DNA of 64,000 bases from Acanthaster planci (GCF_001949145.1 NW_019091420.1:687768-751767), one strand, 5' to 3'; shown: positions 23,243-35,500, counted from the first letter of the stretch. Numbers and translations: made by a program. Notes: a model not told the origin generated them from the letters alone.

Positions 23243-26200
23243 ATGACCATGGAGGATGACAATGACGCCTCTTCACTCGAGTCGTTCGCACTTCACGTGG
23301 TGCTGTTTCCCATTCTAGATGAAGTACGTGATACACTATATTGCATTTTTGTCCAGTGAGTGATCAGAGAAATTTGCCGCCACTTTGGATAGGGAGTCGA
23401 GTACTACCAAATCGTCGACCACAAAATTCACATTTTTTTCTCCCTTCTTCAGTTGGAGAAGATAGATTTGTCGGCCGCGCAGACCCTGAGGGCGGCCTTC
23501 GAGAAGGCCGAGAAGCAGAACCCGGGCATCAGCCATGACATCATCAGTGGCGTGCTGGAATCTCGGTCGGCCGGTGTCGCTCTCAACACCGAGTGCATGC
23601 TGAAGCTCGCAGCTCTGGACAGTGAAGGTACGGACACATTAATTTATGTCTTCAGGAGATTTTAAAGTGCATGTCGCACCTGAGTCAGAAACAAGTAGAA
23701 TTGAATTTTTTTACCCAGTTTCTTACAAAAGGAAACAGTTGATTACTTTGCATTCCACATATTTATTTGATCTGAAAATGGTAAGTTAAAACACTGACCC
23801 CTGTTACTTTACACAGGGCTTGATGTCTCTGGAAAGGTTTAATACAGAGAATGCGCCACTGGTTGTAAGCACAGTGAGATTTCTAGCAGGAGCGTCTTCA
23901 GATAATTTGGAAGTTCTATATTCATTTTCAAGTTTTGGTTGTCTTTTTTTTAAATTTTTTTTTTCGGCAAAATGTGGAAAAGGCATGATTTTTGTCAAGA
24001 TTTTTTTATTTTTCTTATTTTCCTTTTTTTTCTTCCCTAAATCCCATACATTGTGAACATGGCTTTTCATGTGGCCGTTTACCCACGCATGCAGTTCTAG
24101 TTTTTTTCTCTCTTTTGTGTTTTGTTTTCATTCAAGTGTTCCATGTAACCATCTCTTTGTAAGTTAGATCTAATGATTATTTTGCATTCAGGAAGGATGC
24201 AAACAGATAAACGCAGAGGGGATCAGGACACACTTCATATTTCCTTGAAAACAAAAAATCTGCTGTACTTGTTTCAGAGTACACTCTGAGAAGAAAAGAA
24301 GACGTCTTTGAGAAGCTCAACGAGCAGGCCAGGGAACTGAAGAAGATCTTAGCACGACTGCCGGACGAGATCGGAGACCGGCCCAAGTTCCTGCAGACAA
24401 TCAAGTCAGTAGTGGCTTGAATGCTCGCAAAAGCAGCAGCTCCTAATGCTGCGACTTAGTAACATTTAATGCGGTAAATTTTCAAACCCCTGACACCCAA
24501 ATATTCAATGATAATTGTCAACTTATAATGTGTGCTTATCCGGGAACATCACCAAGGCACCATTTATTATTATAACCCCTCCTAAACTGGCCAATAAACG
24601 GGCTTAAAACCATCACAGCTCTCTAGGGAGTATATTCCCAGAGTGGAACATAGAGAGGGCACAATTTTCCTGGCAGTGGAGACTCCTTTGAAGGGAACCG
24701 CACTTTGCTGATTCACAATTGACTATGAAATACGCGCGTTGCGGTGACATCTTGACCAACAAAATGAACACTCCCTACCAACCTGGCTCTTCTCAACCGT
24801 TGTGGGGGTGCTTCTGCTCAAAGCGGATATACATCTCGATGCTGCCATTTCTGGCTCAAGTGGCAAATCTGACACACCCATCTCAAGCGGCTGCTGGCCA
24901 CTCACCTCCACTGAAACATTTGAAAGCATCCTGAAATTTGGAGGCACATGTGTCCACATACCCCTGTGGCATATGACAGGGACAGAAAGAGGAATCCCGA
25001 TGTGTCCATTTGGCGTAAAAGTCCATGTGGAATTGTTAGGAAGATTGAAATGAAACATTGAAATGCAAACATTTCCTTTTCTTTGCAGGGACATAGCCAG
25101 CGGAATCAAGGACTTGCTGGAAGCCCTCAACAGGCTCATCAAAAAGCACGGAGCGGGACGTCTGAAGGACCGCAAAAGCGTAAGTGTTTGGCTGTGGTTT
25201 TTAGTAACCAAGGGATGAACAGTAACAGAGGATCTGTGATTTTTCATGTGAATAGTTCCATGTGAGTAGTTTCCAGTGAATAGTTTCATGTGAGTGTGAA
25301 TAGCTCATGTCAGTATTTTCATGTGAATAGTTTCATGTCAGTAGTTTAATGTGAATACATGTGCAAGTAGTTTCATGTGAATACATGTGCAAGTAGTTTC
25401 ATGTGAATAGTTCCAGGTGAGTAGTTTCCATTGAATAGTTTCATGTGAATGTAAATAGTTCATGTCAGTTTTTTCATGTCAATAGTTTTATGTCATTAGG
25501 TTGATGTCAAAACCTGTAGTTTCATGTGACTAGTTTGTATATGACTAGTTTCATGTAACTAGTTTCATTTGACTAGTTTCATTTGACTAGTTTCATGTGA
25601 CTAGTTTCATGTGACTAGTTTCATGTGACTTGTTTCATGTGACTAGTTTCGTGTGACTAGTTTCGTGTGACTAGTTTCGTGTGACTAGTTTCGTGTGACT
25701 AGTTTCATGTGACTAGTTTCTTGTTGTGAGAGTGGATTCTTGTGTTTGATATACGAGGCCCTTGGTACAAGCATCAATGCACTAGAACTAAGTACAGACA
25801 GTTATCCCTAACAGTCCTCAATCCTTCACCTGTTGGAGGACTGAGGACTGTTGGGGTTATAGTGTACATGTACATGTGTGCCTGCACAAGTGTGGCCCTC
25901 TAGGCCAAAGAAGTTCACATCATGTAGGGTAAGAACACCTGGTGTGGACTCGTTCCTCATGGTGTTTTCCCCTCTCTGAAAGCAGCTTCAAGGGGCATTT
26001 GGGGGAAGTAAAGAGGCAAATTGAAGAAAGGTCCAGGAAATCATAATCAAAAATCCAGCTGGATGGAGTTACTGTAATTGGAGAAAAACTGAAAAAGGAG
26101 CACTTTCCCTGAGATTTCTTGACCCCAGGGGAGAGAATAAAAGAAGATCCACATTATGTATGTGAAACAAGCAGGCATGTGTGTGTGTGTGGGGAATCAA

Positions 26201-26765
26201 CTTGCCGTGGTGGATAGTTCAGTTGACCGCAAGCTGTGCCAGGGAGTGGTTGACAATGCTGGGGACAGGTCGACTCATCATGAGTGTTTGGAGATTCTAC
26301 ACGGCTTGTAGGGAACACACCACATAGGGCATCGCAACAGACGCAGCACCCCACAGAATAGCCTGGGAAAGTTGTGACTTTGTAATAAAGGTTCCCCCAT
26401 TTCAGAAATTCATATTTGATTTCATATACAACCTGGATTCCTGGGCAAAATTGGAATCAGTGTAAAAAATGTAAGAATTCACCAGTGTTATATTTCACGG
26501 TCCATAGACAGGCACTGTTGGCCCCGACTGTCGGTCAATAGGCGCAGTATATTACCCGTGGATTATCATTTTGTTTTCTTCGCTCAATCTTGCCCAGGTG
26601 CTCGATGCACACAAAAAGGAGTTCATCAACTCGTCCAAGAACTTCAGCGACACGCTCAAAATCTACTTCAGGGACGGACACATAAACAACGTGTACAAGA
26701 GTGCCAACAAACTGGTCAACGACACAAACACCATCTTGAAAATGCTCAAGAGCGTAGGGAATTGA
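23243..26765 (+). CDS. PDCD10: Programmed cell death protein 10 (cerebral cavernous malformations 3)
   Basis: PDCD10 is an adaptor that binds GCKIII kinases (MST4/STK24/STK25) through its N-terminal dimerization domain and striatin, CCM2 or paxillin through its C-terminal FAT-like helical bundle; it is part of STRIPAK and acts at the Golgi and cell junctions. Coding exons: 23243-23323, 23453-23627, 24278-24404, 25089-25179, 26598-26765 (stop TGA), phases 0, 1, 0 (AA|G), 0. The product is 213 residues; the human protein has 212. Landmarks: start MTMEDDN (this ATG aligns with the human start region), LSAAQTLRAAFEKAEK (dimerization), LPDEIGDRPKFLQTIKDIASGIKD split across exons 3 and 4, then HKKEFINSSKNFSDTLK and a C-terminus rich in Lys/Asn. 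The upstream in-frame region gives no better start. 5' UTR exons, if any, were not identified. Confidence 0.97.
25243..25721. repeat. Minisatellite in PDCD10 intron 4
   Basis: About 480 bp of tandem units built on ATGTGACTAGTTTC (14 bp). The 5' half is degenerate (ATGTGAATAGTTTC, ATGTCAGTAGTTT and spacers). The 3' part, about 25550-25720, is nearly perfect, with runs of ATGTGACTAGTTTC and GTGTGACTAGTTTC. The gradient suggests recent expansion at the 3' side. Confidence 0.9.
25802..25861. mobile_element. Short palindromic TTAA-type element, copy 1
   Basis: TTATCCCTAACAGTCC at the left and its near inverse at the right form a foldback. The central 43 bases are identical to those at 46480-46523. 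It lies in PDCD10 intron 4. Confidence 0.6.
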
Positions 26766-29678
26766 TCTACCAAAAAAAACAGACCTTGTCCCTGGTTTTC
26801 ATGCAGTTTATAGCATGGAAATAAAATAAGTATCCTGTAGTTCTAATTTCGTAGAAGTTTGAGCCTACCCAGATTTTTTTTTTTTTGGCAAACGCAAGTA
26901 GGCCTGCGTTTTATACAAACCTAGGTGAAACGCGCACTGCGGACTTTATTCATTTATCTGTTGCTGGCTGTTTTAGAATAAACTATTCACTTATATATTC
27001 AGGGAATTTCATCGGATGTTGAGCATATGTGTGTGTAGGTACGGGGTAATGCTTTAAGTAGCACAGGCCTTTTTCGTGAGGCGGCCATTTTTCATCTTGT
27101 CCCCTGTATCCATGTTATTTATTGCACCCATGGGAATGGAGAGATGCCAGCCTATTTTGAAAATTCGAACAAAAAAAAGTCTTTTCAGAATTTGCTTGTG
27201 GTCCAAAAAAGTGTGAAATTTCTTTGTATCCATGGTTTAGAATGAATCATCCCCTCGCTGCTAATTTAACGTAGATAATGTAATGCTTTCCTGTGTAACA
27301 TCAAGTTTACTTTCTACTTACCAAAGAAAAGTATTTGCACCTGCCTTTTCAGTTAAAATGGCCGACTCACGTTAAAGAGAAGTTCTTGTTGGGGTCAGTA
27401 GCAAGTCTATTTTCCTCAGTTTCTTTGGTGCACTATGAAATTATGACACCGTGAAATAGAGACTCATTGACCTCATTGCACATGACTGGGGACACAGAGC
27501 AATGAGAATGCAGAGAGGCTGGAGGTCAAGATTCCATGTGACACCAGAACCTCTTCATAGCTCTGCTAACAAGCCTAAGGGGAGAAAAGTGAATTTTGCC
27601 AACAACCAAGCATGGACAGTACGCTCAAGGCTGTGATTCCGCATGTAAGTCTGATCATGGTTGAAACTCGTACTTCACAAACGTTTGATCAGAATGGCGA
27701 CAAAAACCATTCTGTTGTCGTGCAGAGGCCTCGTTTTGCAAGTGAACAAAGGCGCCGTTTGGAATGTGCGTGTTTTTGGCACTGTTTACGGGATAAACAG
27801 TCTTCTCTGTTTATGCTGCAGTGTTGGCTCGAACTGCTGCAACAACCAGTTTATGTACAAATTCAAGGCTGGCCTTTGGGGGAACAACTTTACTATCGTA
27901 TGTCTTATGTTTATGGCATCATCACATGTTACTGAACTGGAGTTGTTAATGATATGTACCAGTTACGGGAGCCAAAGGTAGCATTATGCTATTCTTTTCA
28001 CAAGAGCCTCCGTGCAGAGGAGACAAGAAAAATGTGCTCTGGTTATGCATGTTGTTCCTGAGCATGCATGGCTAGTTTTCATCTGAATGCGCACAAACTG
28101 CTTGCGTCCTGGTGCCGATGCACAAAGTGGAAAGGACTTCCAAGTGGCTTTCTCGTGTCTCCTAGGGTTTTAGAAATCTCAGCTCTGTCTCCAACTTCAG
28201 CTCCATGATGTTTTTACCCCACCCCACCCGTGGCTTGTTTTAGCTCGGTTTCCTCATACAAACCTCATATTGTCCCAATCCAAGACCCGTATCTGAAGTA
28301 ATTTTGTTCTGTAACTGCAGTAGATATTCAAAAATGATTATGGAACTTACCATCAAGCCAGGACAGAGGCAAAGTTGAGATATGAAAAAGTGTTTTGTCA
28401 CTGTCAGTGGGGTACTTGCACCATGGAAATCATCGTACCTGTACCGGCCTAGCAAAATGAGTCTTTTCACCAGAACCACTTTTGAATTTGAAGGCATGCA
28501 AACAGATTTTGCGTGGTTGTTATTAATTAGAGCCCTGATCATTTTTTCACCCATCTAAAGGGCCGGTTCATACTTCGCGCGTAAGCAAACACCAACGGGA
28601 ATTTGAGACGTCAAATCACATATTTGTTGAGCACATTTCGAGTTCAACTTGAGTGACATTTCGCTGCAGATCTTTTGTGCAGTCAAATTCACTTTGCTTT
28701 CTCATTTGCCTGTAGTGTAAACAAGCCTCAGTGCTCTTTTTTGTCAGTGTCAAACCAAGTGATACATGAAACCCAAGAGCTGCTCCAACCAGCACCAACA
28801 AAAATAATACCGACAGAAGTGGCCATAAGACTCATTTTGCTGGATCCACTCACACACGCTGGCTCTTCTTGCGAGTGCAGGTGAACGTGAAGGGGATTTT
28901 ACTCGAGTCATTTCATTGTAGCCTACTTCGGCATTACCCTACCTTGGCTTCCTTCTCAGCATTGCATTCATTGTAAAGCTTTGGCCCTAGTAGTTGGTTT
29001 TCATTTGTTTTTAGGATGACCAATTTTATTGGGTGGTTATTATTTTTTCAAAACAAAAAAATCTAAGCTATTTTTGTAAAGGTGAATATAAGAACCGGTG
29101 TGTTTTTGTATTTACGACAAAAGCTTAAATGGTACGATAATCATCTACAGACCTTATGATAATCTTGTATATATATAATTGGGGGCATTGTTAGCTGATA
29201 TTTGACCGTACAGAACATTTTTTTTTTAATTGGACGCACTGCACCTGTAGTAGGCTACTGAAAGTTTGGTTTGCGAAATACGACCATCTCAAACACAGCA
29301 TCAGTTTCTTTATCCAATAGTATCCATGCAAATGATATTACCATGTTGGAGTCGAAAGCACTCCATATATATCGTGTGTGAAATTCATTTCAGTTTCTCG
29401 TTGGCAAGCTCACCCAAATGATATCAATTTTTCCTCAGTCACATTTAGGCAGCCAGATTGAACTGGGTGCCCAATCCAGGACCAGGTCGTGTGGGAGTGT
29501 TTTGAAATAACCGATCCTATATTTCTCGTTGCTTTTTTTTTTTTCAAGGAATGTAATACTCCATTTTGAATTGAACTGTCTGACTGTGGTCACACAGGTC
29601 AATTTAATGTTGCCTGAAAAAAAAGATGTTGAATGTGTTCCCAACACTTGTTTATCCTATCACAGATCACCTTTGGGT
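26766..29678. other. PDCD10 3' UTR and intergenic DNA without recognisable genes
   Basis: After the candidate poly(A) signals I see no splice-supported coding sequence. Overlapping open frames at 27612-27981 are read from a low-similarity, AT-rich stretch. A sequence starting near 28559 (GGGCCGGTTCATACTTCGCG) resembles the tip of a Harbinger/hAT-type MITE, but no matching right end was found. Confidence 0.5.
26820..26825 (+). terminator. PDCD10: Candidate PDCD10 polyadenylation signal
   Basis: AATAAA 55 bases past the stop codon. A second AATAAA at 26977-26982 is an alternative. Downstream U/GU-rich DNA is present for both, so which one is used is not decided by sequence. Confidence 0.45.
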
Positions 29679-30168
29679 TAGGGCTGTGCCGAATATCCGA
29701 ATAACCGAATATTCGATCGATTATCGAATATTCGAATATTATTTTCCAAATTTGAATACTCGAATGCAAAATTCATGAAAAGGAAGGGAACATTTTCTTT
29801 TGTTTTAAATGAGAGAAATTGCACCATGGAGGCTTGTTTTTAAATGAAAAGCGACAGCAATCTTTCGACAATTCAAAAAGTAAATTATTCATTAAACAAT
29901 TTGAAAGGAATAGAAATTTTCAACTGGGCAAGAAGTATTGATCATCTATTAAATCTTACTAAGTCGTGGCTGGAGATACTCCTAGATGTGAAAAGCTATC
30001 ACATGTATATTAATTATAATGTACAATGGTGTGCATTATTGCAACTGTTTCTGTATAATGGTTTCTTCATCAACAATCTGGTGGTCAATACGACCGAATA
30101 TTTGGATATTCAATCAAATTGAAGGTCAAATATTCAAATAGTGAATTATTCGAATTGACTCAGTCCTA
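29679..30168. mobile_element. hAT-type MITE with perfect 8-bp target duplication
   Basis: The element begins TAGGGCTGTGCCGAATA and ends GACTCAGTCCTA. Its flanks are CTTTGGGT at 29671-29678 and the identical CTTTGGGT at 30169-30176, an 8-bp duplication typical of hAT insertion. The ends are rich in GAATATTCG palindromes and the interior is AT-rich with no transposase frame. A diverged copy lies at 6016-6644 in the opposite orientation. Confidence 0.8.
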
Positions 30169-30560
30169 CTTTGGGTACCATTTTTCCCACCACCAACTTT
30201 TCAGTAGCCTTTTTTTTTAAAGGAAGACACATTCAGTCAATAAGGCAGAGCTATATGTACATATTCAGGAAAGATATCGATTTAGTAAAGCTTTATTTAA
30301 TTTAAGGGTTTAGGTTTTTTTCCCTCATGTGCTTAGTGTAGATTGGTACTTCACTTTAATAACCAGAATATTTACTTTTCACTGTATATTATCCAAGTTT
30401 GATTTAATTTTGTTACCACTGTTTACCTAATCAGTTGAAATATTTCCGATCGACTTATTTTAACCTTGATTTCCCAAGCATTTTTGTGCAGGAATGGTAT
30501 GGAACAAGATTTTGCAGGGGCAGATGAATTTAGTCTTAAAGCCCCTCATTGGTTTGCGTA

Positions 30561-30621
30561 GCCTCACTAGTGTGGCACGGATCACTCCCGATTTAAGTGA
30601 TCCGTGCCACACTAGTGGGGC
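30561..30621. repeat. Near-perfect 26-bp palindrome
   Basis: 30561-30586 (core CACTAGTGTGGCACGGATCA) is inverted at 30596-30621 with one mismatch and a nine-base loop. It is a compact hairpin in otherwise AT-rich DNA. Confidence 0.85.
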
Positions 30622-30833
30622 TATGGTTTGCGTTGATAGATTGGAACAATTTTATAGAGAAAACACAGAAAATGTACATAATGAATACTGGATAGTCATA
30701 AGTTATCACAGTCGATATCAACTTTGAAATTTGACTCATAATTTTTGGCAGTTGCTAATGAGTTCAGGCAAGGAGTCGTCTTTGGCTCAACCACTCGGGG
30801 TTTCGTACCCAGATGTTCACGGAAAAAGTGACC

Positions 30834-30984
30834 AGCATCGTTTTCGAAACAAGTAGATTCGGCTTAGACTACAGTTTTGCTGGTTCCGGTCATTTTGAAG
30901 CAGCGCTTGAAACTACATGTTTAAGTTCTGACTGGAACCGGCGAATCCACAGTCCAAGCCGAATCCACTCGTTTCAAAAATGCT
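30834..30984. repeat. Foldback element, ~57-bp arms
   Basis: Arm 30834-30892 (including GATTCGGCTTAGACT and GGTTCCGGTCA) is inverted at 30929-30984 with several mismatches. No coding content; probably a MITE or a fragment of one. Confidence 0.7.
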
Positions 30985-31163
30985 CATAAAGTCAGGAGAC
31001 TTGCAAACTCTGTGGCAGCCGTCCTTGTCTAGTTCCCAAGACGGCCTAGTGAAAAATGCAGGGTGATTCATTACATCATCGGCATCATTCTATCAAGTCA
31101 TCGTAACGCCATTGACATTTCAAATATGTTCCATGTGATAGTGGGAACCTGACTTACAAACCC

Positions 31164-31415
31164 GGGCTCAATGTCATGGCGCTGCTTACCGCTGAATTCC
31201 ACGCTTACGATCTCCATTCTGTGCTAACAGCGCAAGCAGAAAAATTCTGCGCTAACCCTTGAAAAACAGAATCCTTAGTTACGGGATGCATGCGCACAAG
31301 CCAAAATTCCTCAGTAACCTGTGAAATACGTTTGGCGTAAGTGCAGAATTTCCTGCTACGGTAAGCGCCGATTTTTTCAAGTTACTGTGGTAAGCAGCGC
31401 CATGAAATTGGGCCC
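31164..31415. mobile_element. MITE with GGGCCCAATTTCATGGCGCTGCTTACC-like ends
   Basis: The left end around 31166-31190 and the right end around 31385-31415 are inverted repeats (CATGGCGCTGCTTACC against GGTAAGCAGCGCCATG). The interior repeats the same TAAGC/GCTTA words, giving several internal hairpins. No coding capacity. Confidence 0.65.
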
Positions 31416-31534
31416 AGATAGTACAGAAATACATGTATGACCCATTTAGTGTTGCAAAGGTCAAGTCAATAAAAAAATTTGTACTCTTTGATTCGTATAT
31501 TTTGGGTGGTGTCGCAGCATGTTGTAAACACAGA

Positions 31535-31751
31535 CAGTGGCGTGGCTAGGATTTTACTAGTGGGGGGACACAAGGGACACCAGCATCTTATGGCGGGCAC
31601 CAGCTTTCAGCAGTGTGATTTTTGGGGGCCTTGTTCAGTATACATTCATCTATATTTTTTTCAGGGGGGGGGGGACTTTGGGAAGCACCAGGAATTCGTG
31701 GGGGGGACACATGCCCCGAGGCCCCCCCCCGCCCCGGTGGCTACGCCACTA
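31535..31751. mobile_element. MITE with AGTGGCGTGGCTAGG ends
   Basis: AGTGGCGTGGCTAGG at the left is inverted as GGTGGCTACGCCACT at the right, about 217 bp in all. The interior is G-rich on this strand, with poly-G runs near 31665 and 31698. Ends of this type are widespread in marine invertebrate genomes (general knowledge). No coding capacity. Confidence 0.65.
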
Positions 31752-31838
31752 CAAATGGAATAGATTTTGTACAACTCCAACAATTAAAAACGATAGGATG
31801 GTGTTTTTTGATTGCAAAACCGTTGCTTAACCGAAAAG

Positions 31839-32354
31839 GTAACCCAGGGCATTTGGCGAGTTCTTTCACCACATTATGTTCAATAAGCTGTTCCTACAAC
31901 GTAAAAATATCAAGCAACACGTTTTGAGTAAACAGGGATTTCAAACACTTTATACTTGAACTTTTGAGTGAGCTAGAAAAAATGGCATTTAACAGGTAGG
32001 GGAGGCATATTATACCACAACAAAAGGAAGAAGAATCAAAAAGAGAGAAAGGGTAGGGTTGGGATTTGGTTTCCGAAAGACCACGAACTGGGGGAGTACT
32101 TTCCCTTTGTAAACTTTCTGATTTCTGATGCGCTTTCAATAAATCACCAACTACACGTTCGTTACTTTGCAAACGCCTTGAGTGAAGCTGTCGTTGGTGG
32201 CGCTTTGTGAATGAATAGCGCAGAATGGTGGAAAATTACAACCGAAGCTGACATCCTAGAAATTTATGGAACGTTTTGCTTGATATTTTTACGTTGTAGG
32301 AACAGCTTATTGAACATAATGTGTTGAAAGAACTTGCCAAATACCCTGGGTTAC
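31839..32354. repeat. Inverted repeat with 78-bp arms
   Basis: 31839-31916 is inverted at 32277-32354 (core TTGTAGGAACAGCTTATTGAACATAATG on the second arm, split here for length) with only a few mismatches; spacer about 360 bp. It may be the ends of a longer non-autonomous DNA element. Confidence 0.75.
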
Positions 32355-32589
32355 TCTACAGATGATTTTAATGGCTCGCATCAAGCTCAGGTGACCAAAA
32401 ATGAGGTGAGTTTGGAGGGTACATTCAGCAGATGGTCTGACCTCGACCATGAAGGGGTTAGACATGTTAGATGCCAGCTCTCTACGACAGGCCGACAAAA
32501 CGAGCCGATTGTGAAGGCCGTTGCGTTAGCGGGACATGCATCGTGTCAGCCCAGCGTGGCAATAACTCGGTGGCTGTTTAATTTTTGGA

Positions 32590-33645
32590 AAGAATGTTGC
32601 AACCTGACTCCACTTCAGCGGTTGTGCACAACTTTCTCTGGGCTAAGGAGTCAAGAAACTTTTTTTTTATATTTCGTCAGAAAATTGGAAATATTTCTTG
32701 GGTCCCCAACAATACAATGTCATTCATCTCTTTCAGCATTTCTACAATTAAGGCCTAACCTTTTAGAAGCATGGCGGGCACAATAGGGGGGCAGAAAGAG
32801 CTCCATGGAAAACACTTGAGCCAGCTAAAAGTTGCATCCTGAGTCCACTTTTCTTATCTTATATCATCTTAATAAAAATCAGTCATTACAGAAATGCTGG
32901 AAAGACACAGATTCTGGACTGAGAAACATTTACCGATGTTGTTCGAAAATATTTGGTTGTAGGTCAACTTGACCGTTTGCCAAGTCGACTCGAGTCAACT
33001 CGACTCCTTACCAACTTGACCATTGAACCAACTCGTCCGTTGACGAACTTGACTTCAAAGTCGAGTCAACTCAACCATTTACCAACTCCACCATTTGCCA
33101 ACTCAACCGCATGATTGATACATGGGTTTATTAGACAAACTCTTTCCTTGAAAAATAGATATTAAAAGGGGAAAAATAAAGATTGGATCGATTCCGGATC
33201 ACAAAAATTATGGATGCTAATTTCGGCTCAATGAACCCACAAAATTAACTGAAATGCAATCAGTAATTGAACTTGTGCCAATGAGATACTCCAAAATAAT
33301 TTTCCCAATTTGAGAAGAAGCACGCACGCAAGAACCCCCGAAATCTGTCACCACACTGTGCGCATGCACGGATCTCATCACGCACAGTAAAACGAATTAC
33401 GCACGCAATCCAGAACTAGGAAAAATGCGTTCCTTTTGTGCCCTGTCCCTATTGCACCGTTTGCATGGTCGAGTTGGTCAAGAGTTGTGTTGACCTTTAC
33501 GGTTGAAGGATTAACAGTTGAGTTGGTCGATGGTTGAGTCGAGTTGGCAAACGATTGAGTTGACGTGACACCAAATACTTAGAAAATTCTCTTCACTCTC
33601 CATAGTCACAACTGCTGAAGTGGAGTCAGCATGTAACATTTTTTC
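32590..33645. repeat. Inverted repeat pair around a CAACTCGACTC-rich segment
   Basis: 32590-32626 (contains CTGACTCCACTTCAGCGG) is inverted at 33607-33645. Inside lie two further inverted stretches made of repeated GTCAACTCGACTC / GAGTTGGTCGA words (about 32958-33115 and 33466-33565). Together they look like one roughly 1-kb foldback element with degenerate subterminal repeats. No coding frame is convincing. Confidence 0.55.
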
Positions 33646-34329
33646 TCTAAGGTTAAGTAGGCTTAATGCTTAAGAACGTTCTAAGGTAAATTTCACTTTT
33701 TAGGACATGTTATCACTTTCTGACGGCTGTTGGAACATTTTAAGGGAAAATTTGTGTTGTCCATATATGGAACTCTTTGGAGGATGCTATTTGAAGTTGG
33801 TAAATTTAGAGAAAAACACAACAGATTTTACCCAAACCACACGCCCTCCTGTTGTCAGTAGAGGCACACATCACAACTCAGGGACTGTTCCTGTGTTTAA
33901 AAAAGTCCCTTTACTTGGCGACAAAACCAGTCCCCCGAAAGAGAGAATGTTTCCTTAAAAGGGGATTTTTTTTGCCCAAGTGGGCTTAGGTCAGAAATAT
34001 CCACATGCTATTTTTGATTTTTCCTCCCATATTTTCCATTCATAGTTAGTTATTGAAGTTGTTTTTATCAACTTTGTGCCATGTCACTTGATAAATATAT
34101 CACAAAGAATCGATTTTCAAAAAAATTGTTTTGATGCGGTCTTTTCCCCACCCTTCATGCCCTTTATGTCCCATTGCAGACTCCTGCTCGTAATCCTAGA
34201 AGTAAACGGAAGAATTTGTTCAAGGGGCAATCTTGGGTGTTGCCTCGTACTGAATCCAAATTAAGGCATTAACAGGATCCCCAGGGCAATGGTTGGATCC
34301 CCGTGCTCACCTGAAGAAAATTTGTCCCC

Positions 34330-34768
34330 ATAGAGGGATTTCACATTAGCGCCGTCTGCGCATATCTGCATTGAAACCGAGGCTCTTTGTGTTGAACTTG
34401 TTCGCATGCGCCCCCGGAGTCCACACAGTATGTAGTATCCGGTTCGTAAGTGTGACGCCACTTCAGTTTAAACCACGCCCACTGCACAAAATACACGACC
34501 ATCGCAGGTACATGTACGTTAGTTCGCGGTCAATTGTCGTTATTTTTTCTTTTGATTTTACGTGTTGAGTCATCCTGAAAGACTCTTCCACAAAAATTTG
34601 CAGCCTCAAAAGTCTGAATTGAACATACCTTTATGTATTTTGTGTCTTGACTCCTTACTTTCAATTGTCTGATCAAATTAAGAATTGAAGCTGACACATA
34701 CAGCCTCGTTTTCAAACGCAGAAGTGTGCAGATCAACGCTAAAAGCGTTATATTGGGATCCTGCTATT
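34330..34768 (+). mobile_element. ~440-bp MITE family E, copy 1
   Basis: Shares nearly its entire length with the reverse complement of 52301-52732. Shared words include GCGCATATCTGCAT, AAACCACGCCCACTGCAC and CCTTTATGTATTTTGTGTC. The ends carry a short inverted CTATAGAGGGA-like repeat, best preserved at the 52301 end. Non-coding. Confidence 0.75.
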
Positions 34769-35007
34769 AAAGAGGGGCATTCTCTCTTCCCGGGGACTGA
34801 TTTTGTCCTTAAAGGGACCTCTCCAAGTACGAGGACAGTCTCGGAGTTGTGATGTGCGCCTCTTCTGATTTTATCTGCCATGCTTCTAAACTAAAGGCTA
34901 TTGACTGGCCAGCTGGCCTTTATTATTGTGATGAAAAAGATTGGAGACGGGATGCAACATTCTTTCCTTTGGTGAACTTTGTATTCTGACCAACTTACTT
35001 GTACACG

Positions 35008-35426
35008 GTCATGCTATTTAGCATCAGCACACACAAGGACCTGTATCTTCGGCAAAGCGTCAACAACTTGAAAATATCCTCTAAAGATTTAAAAGTGGTT
35101 TTATCGTAATTAAGCGACTCTAAGACCTGCCACTCTGTTAGAGAAACATCGAGTTTGCCTCCAGATTCTCGCAGAAAATTAAAATTTTCGCAATGTTGGA
35201 GGCGGCCCTCTTTCTTGACACTGCCGTCCATGCGAAAACAAGATGGCTGCCGGTCGGGCTGCATGAGCTGGTCTGACTTTGTCACTCAAATATCAATACT
35301 TAAATATCATTTCAGATAGATATGATATGTTGAATAAGATACATTTACATGTATGTAGGAGCGTAATTAATGTTGTAAATTAAAAAACTTTGCATCATTG
35401 TGCTTGTTGACGCTTAATAGCATGAC
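35008..35426 (+). mobile_element. ~420-bp MITE family D, copy 1
   Basis: Starts GTCATGCTATTTAGC and ends GCTTAATAGCATGAC (inverted ends). It aligns along its length with 53574-53999 in the same orientation, sharing AGATTTAAAAGTGGTTTTATC and CACTGCCGTCCA. Non-coding; open frames inside it are not conserved between the copies. Confidence 0.8.
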
Positions 35427-35500
35427 CCCTTGCTCGTTGACCAAACTTGTATGCTGACCAACTTTTGCGTTGTGAGTTTTACGCCAGTTCGGACAACTCA

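Noticed and set aside
24723-25289. 188-codon minus-strand frame
   Set aside because: Spans PDCD10 intron 3, exon 4 and part of intron 4 in antisense; no recognisable motif.
28559-28900. Possible MITE starting GGGCCGGTTCATACTTCGCG
   Set aside because: No matching inverted right end or target duplication was found in the next several hundred bases.
32334-32786. 150-codon plus-strand frame
   Set aside because: Lies across two inverted repeats, has no similarity I recognise and is not preserved as a unit; treated as chance.
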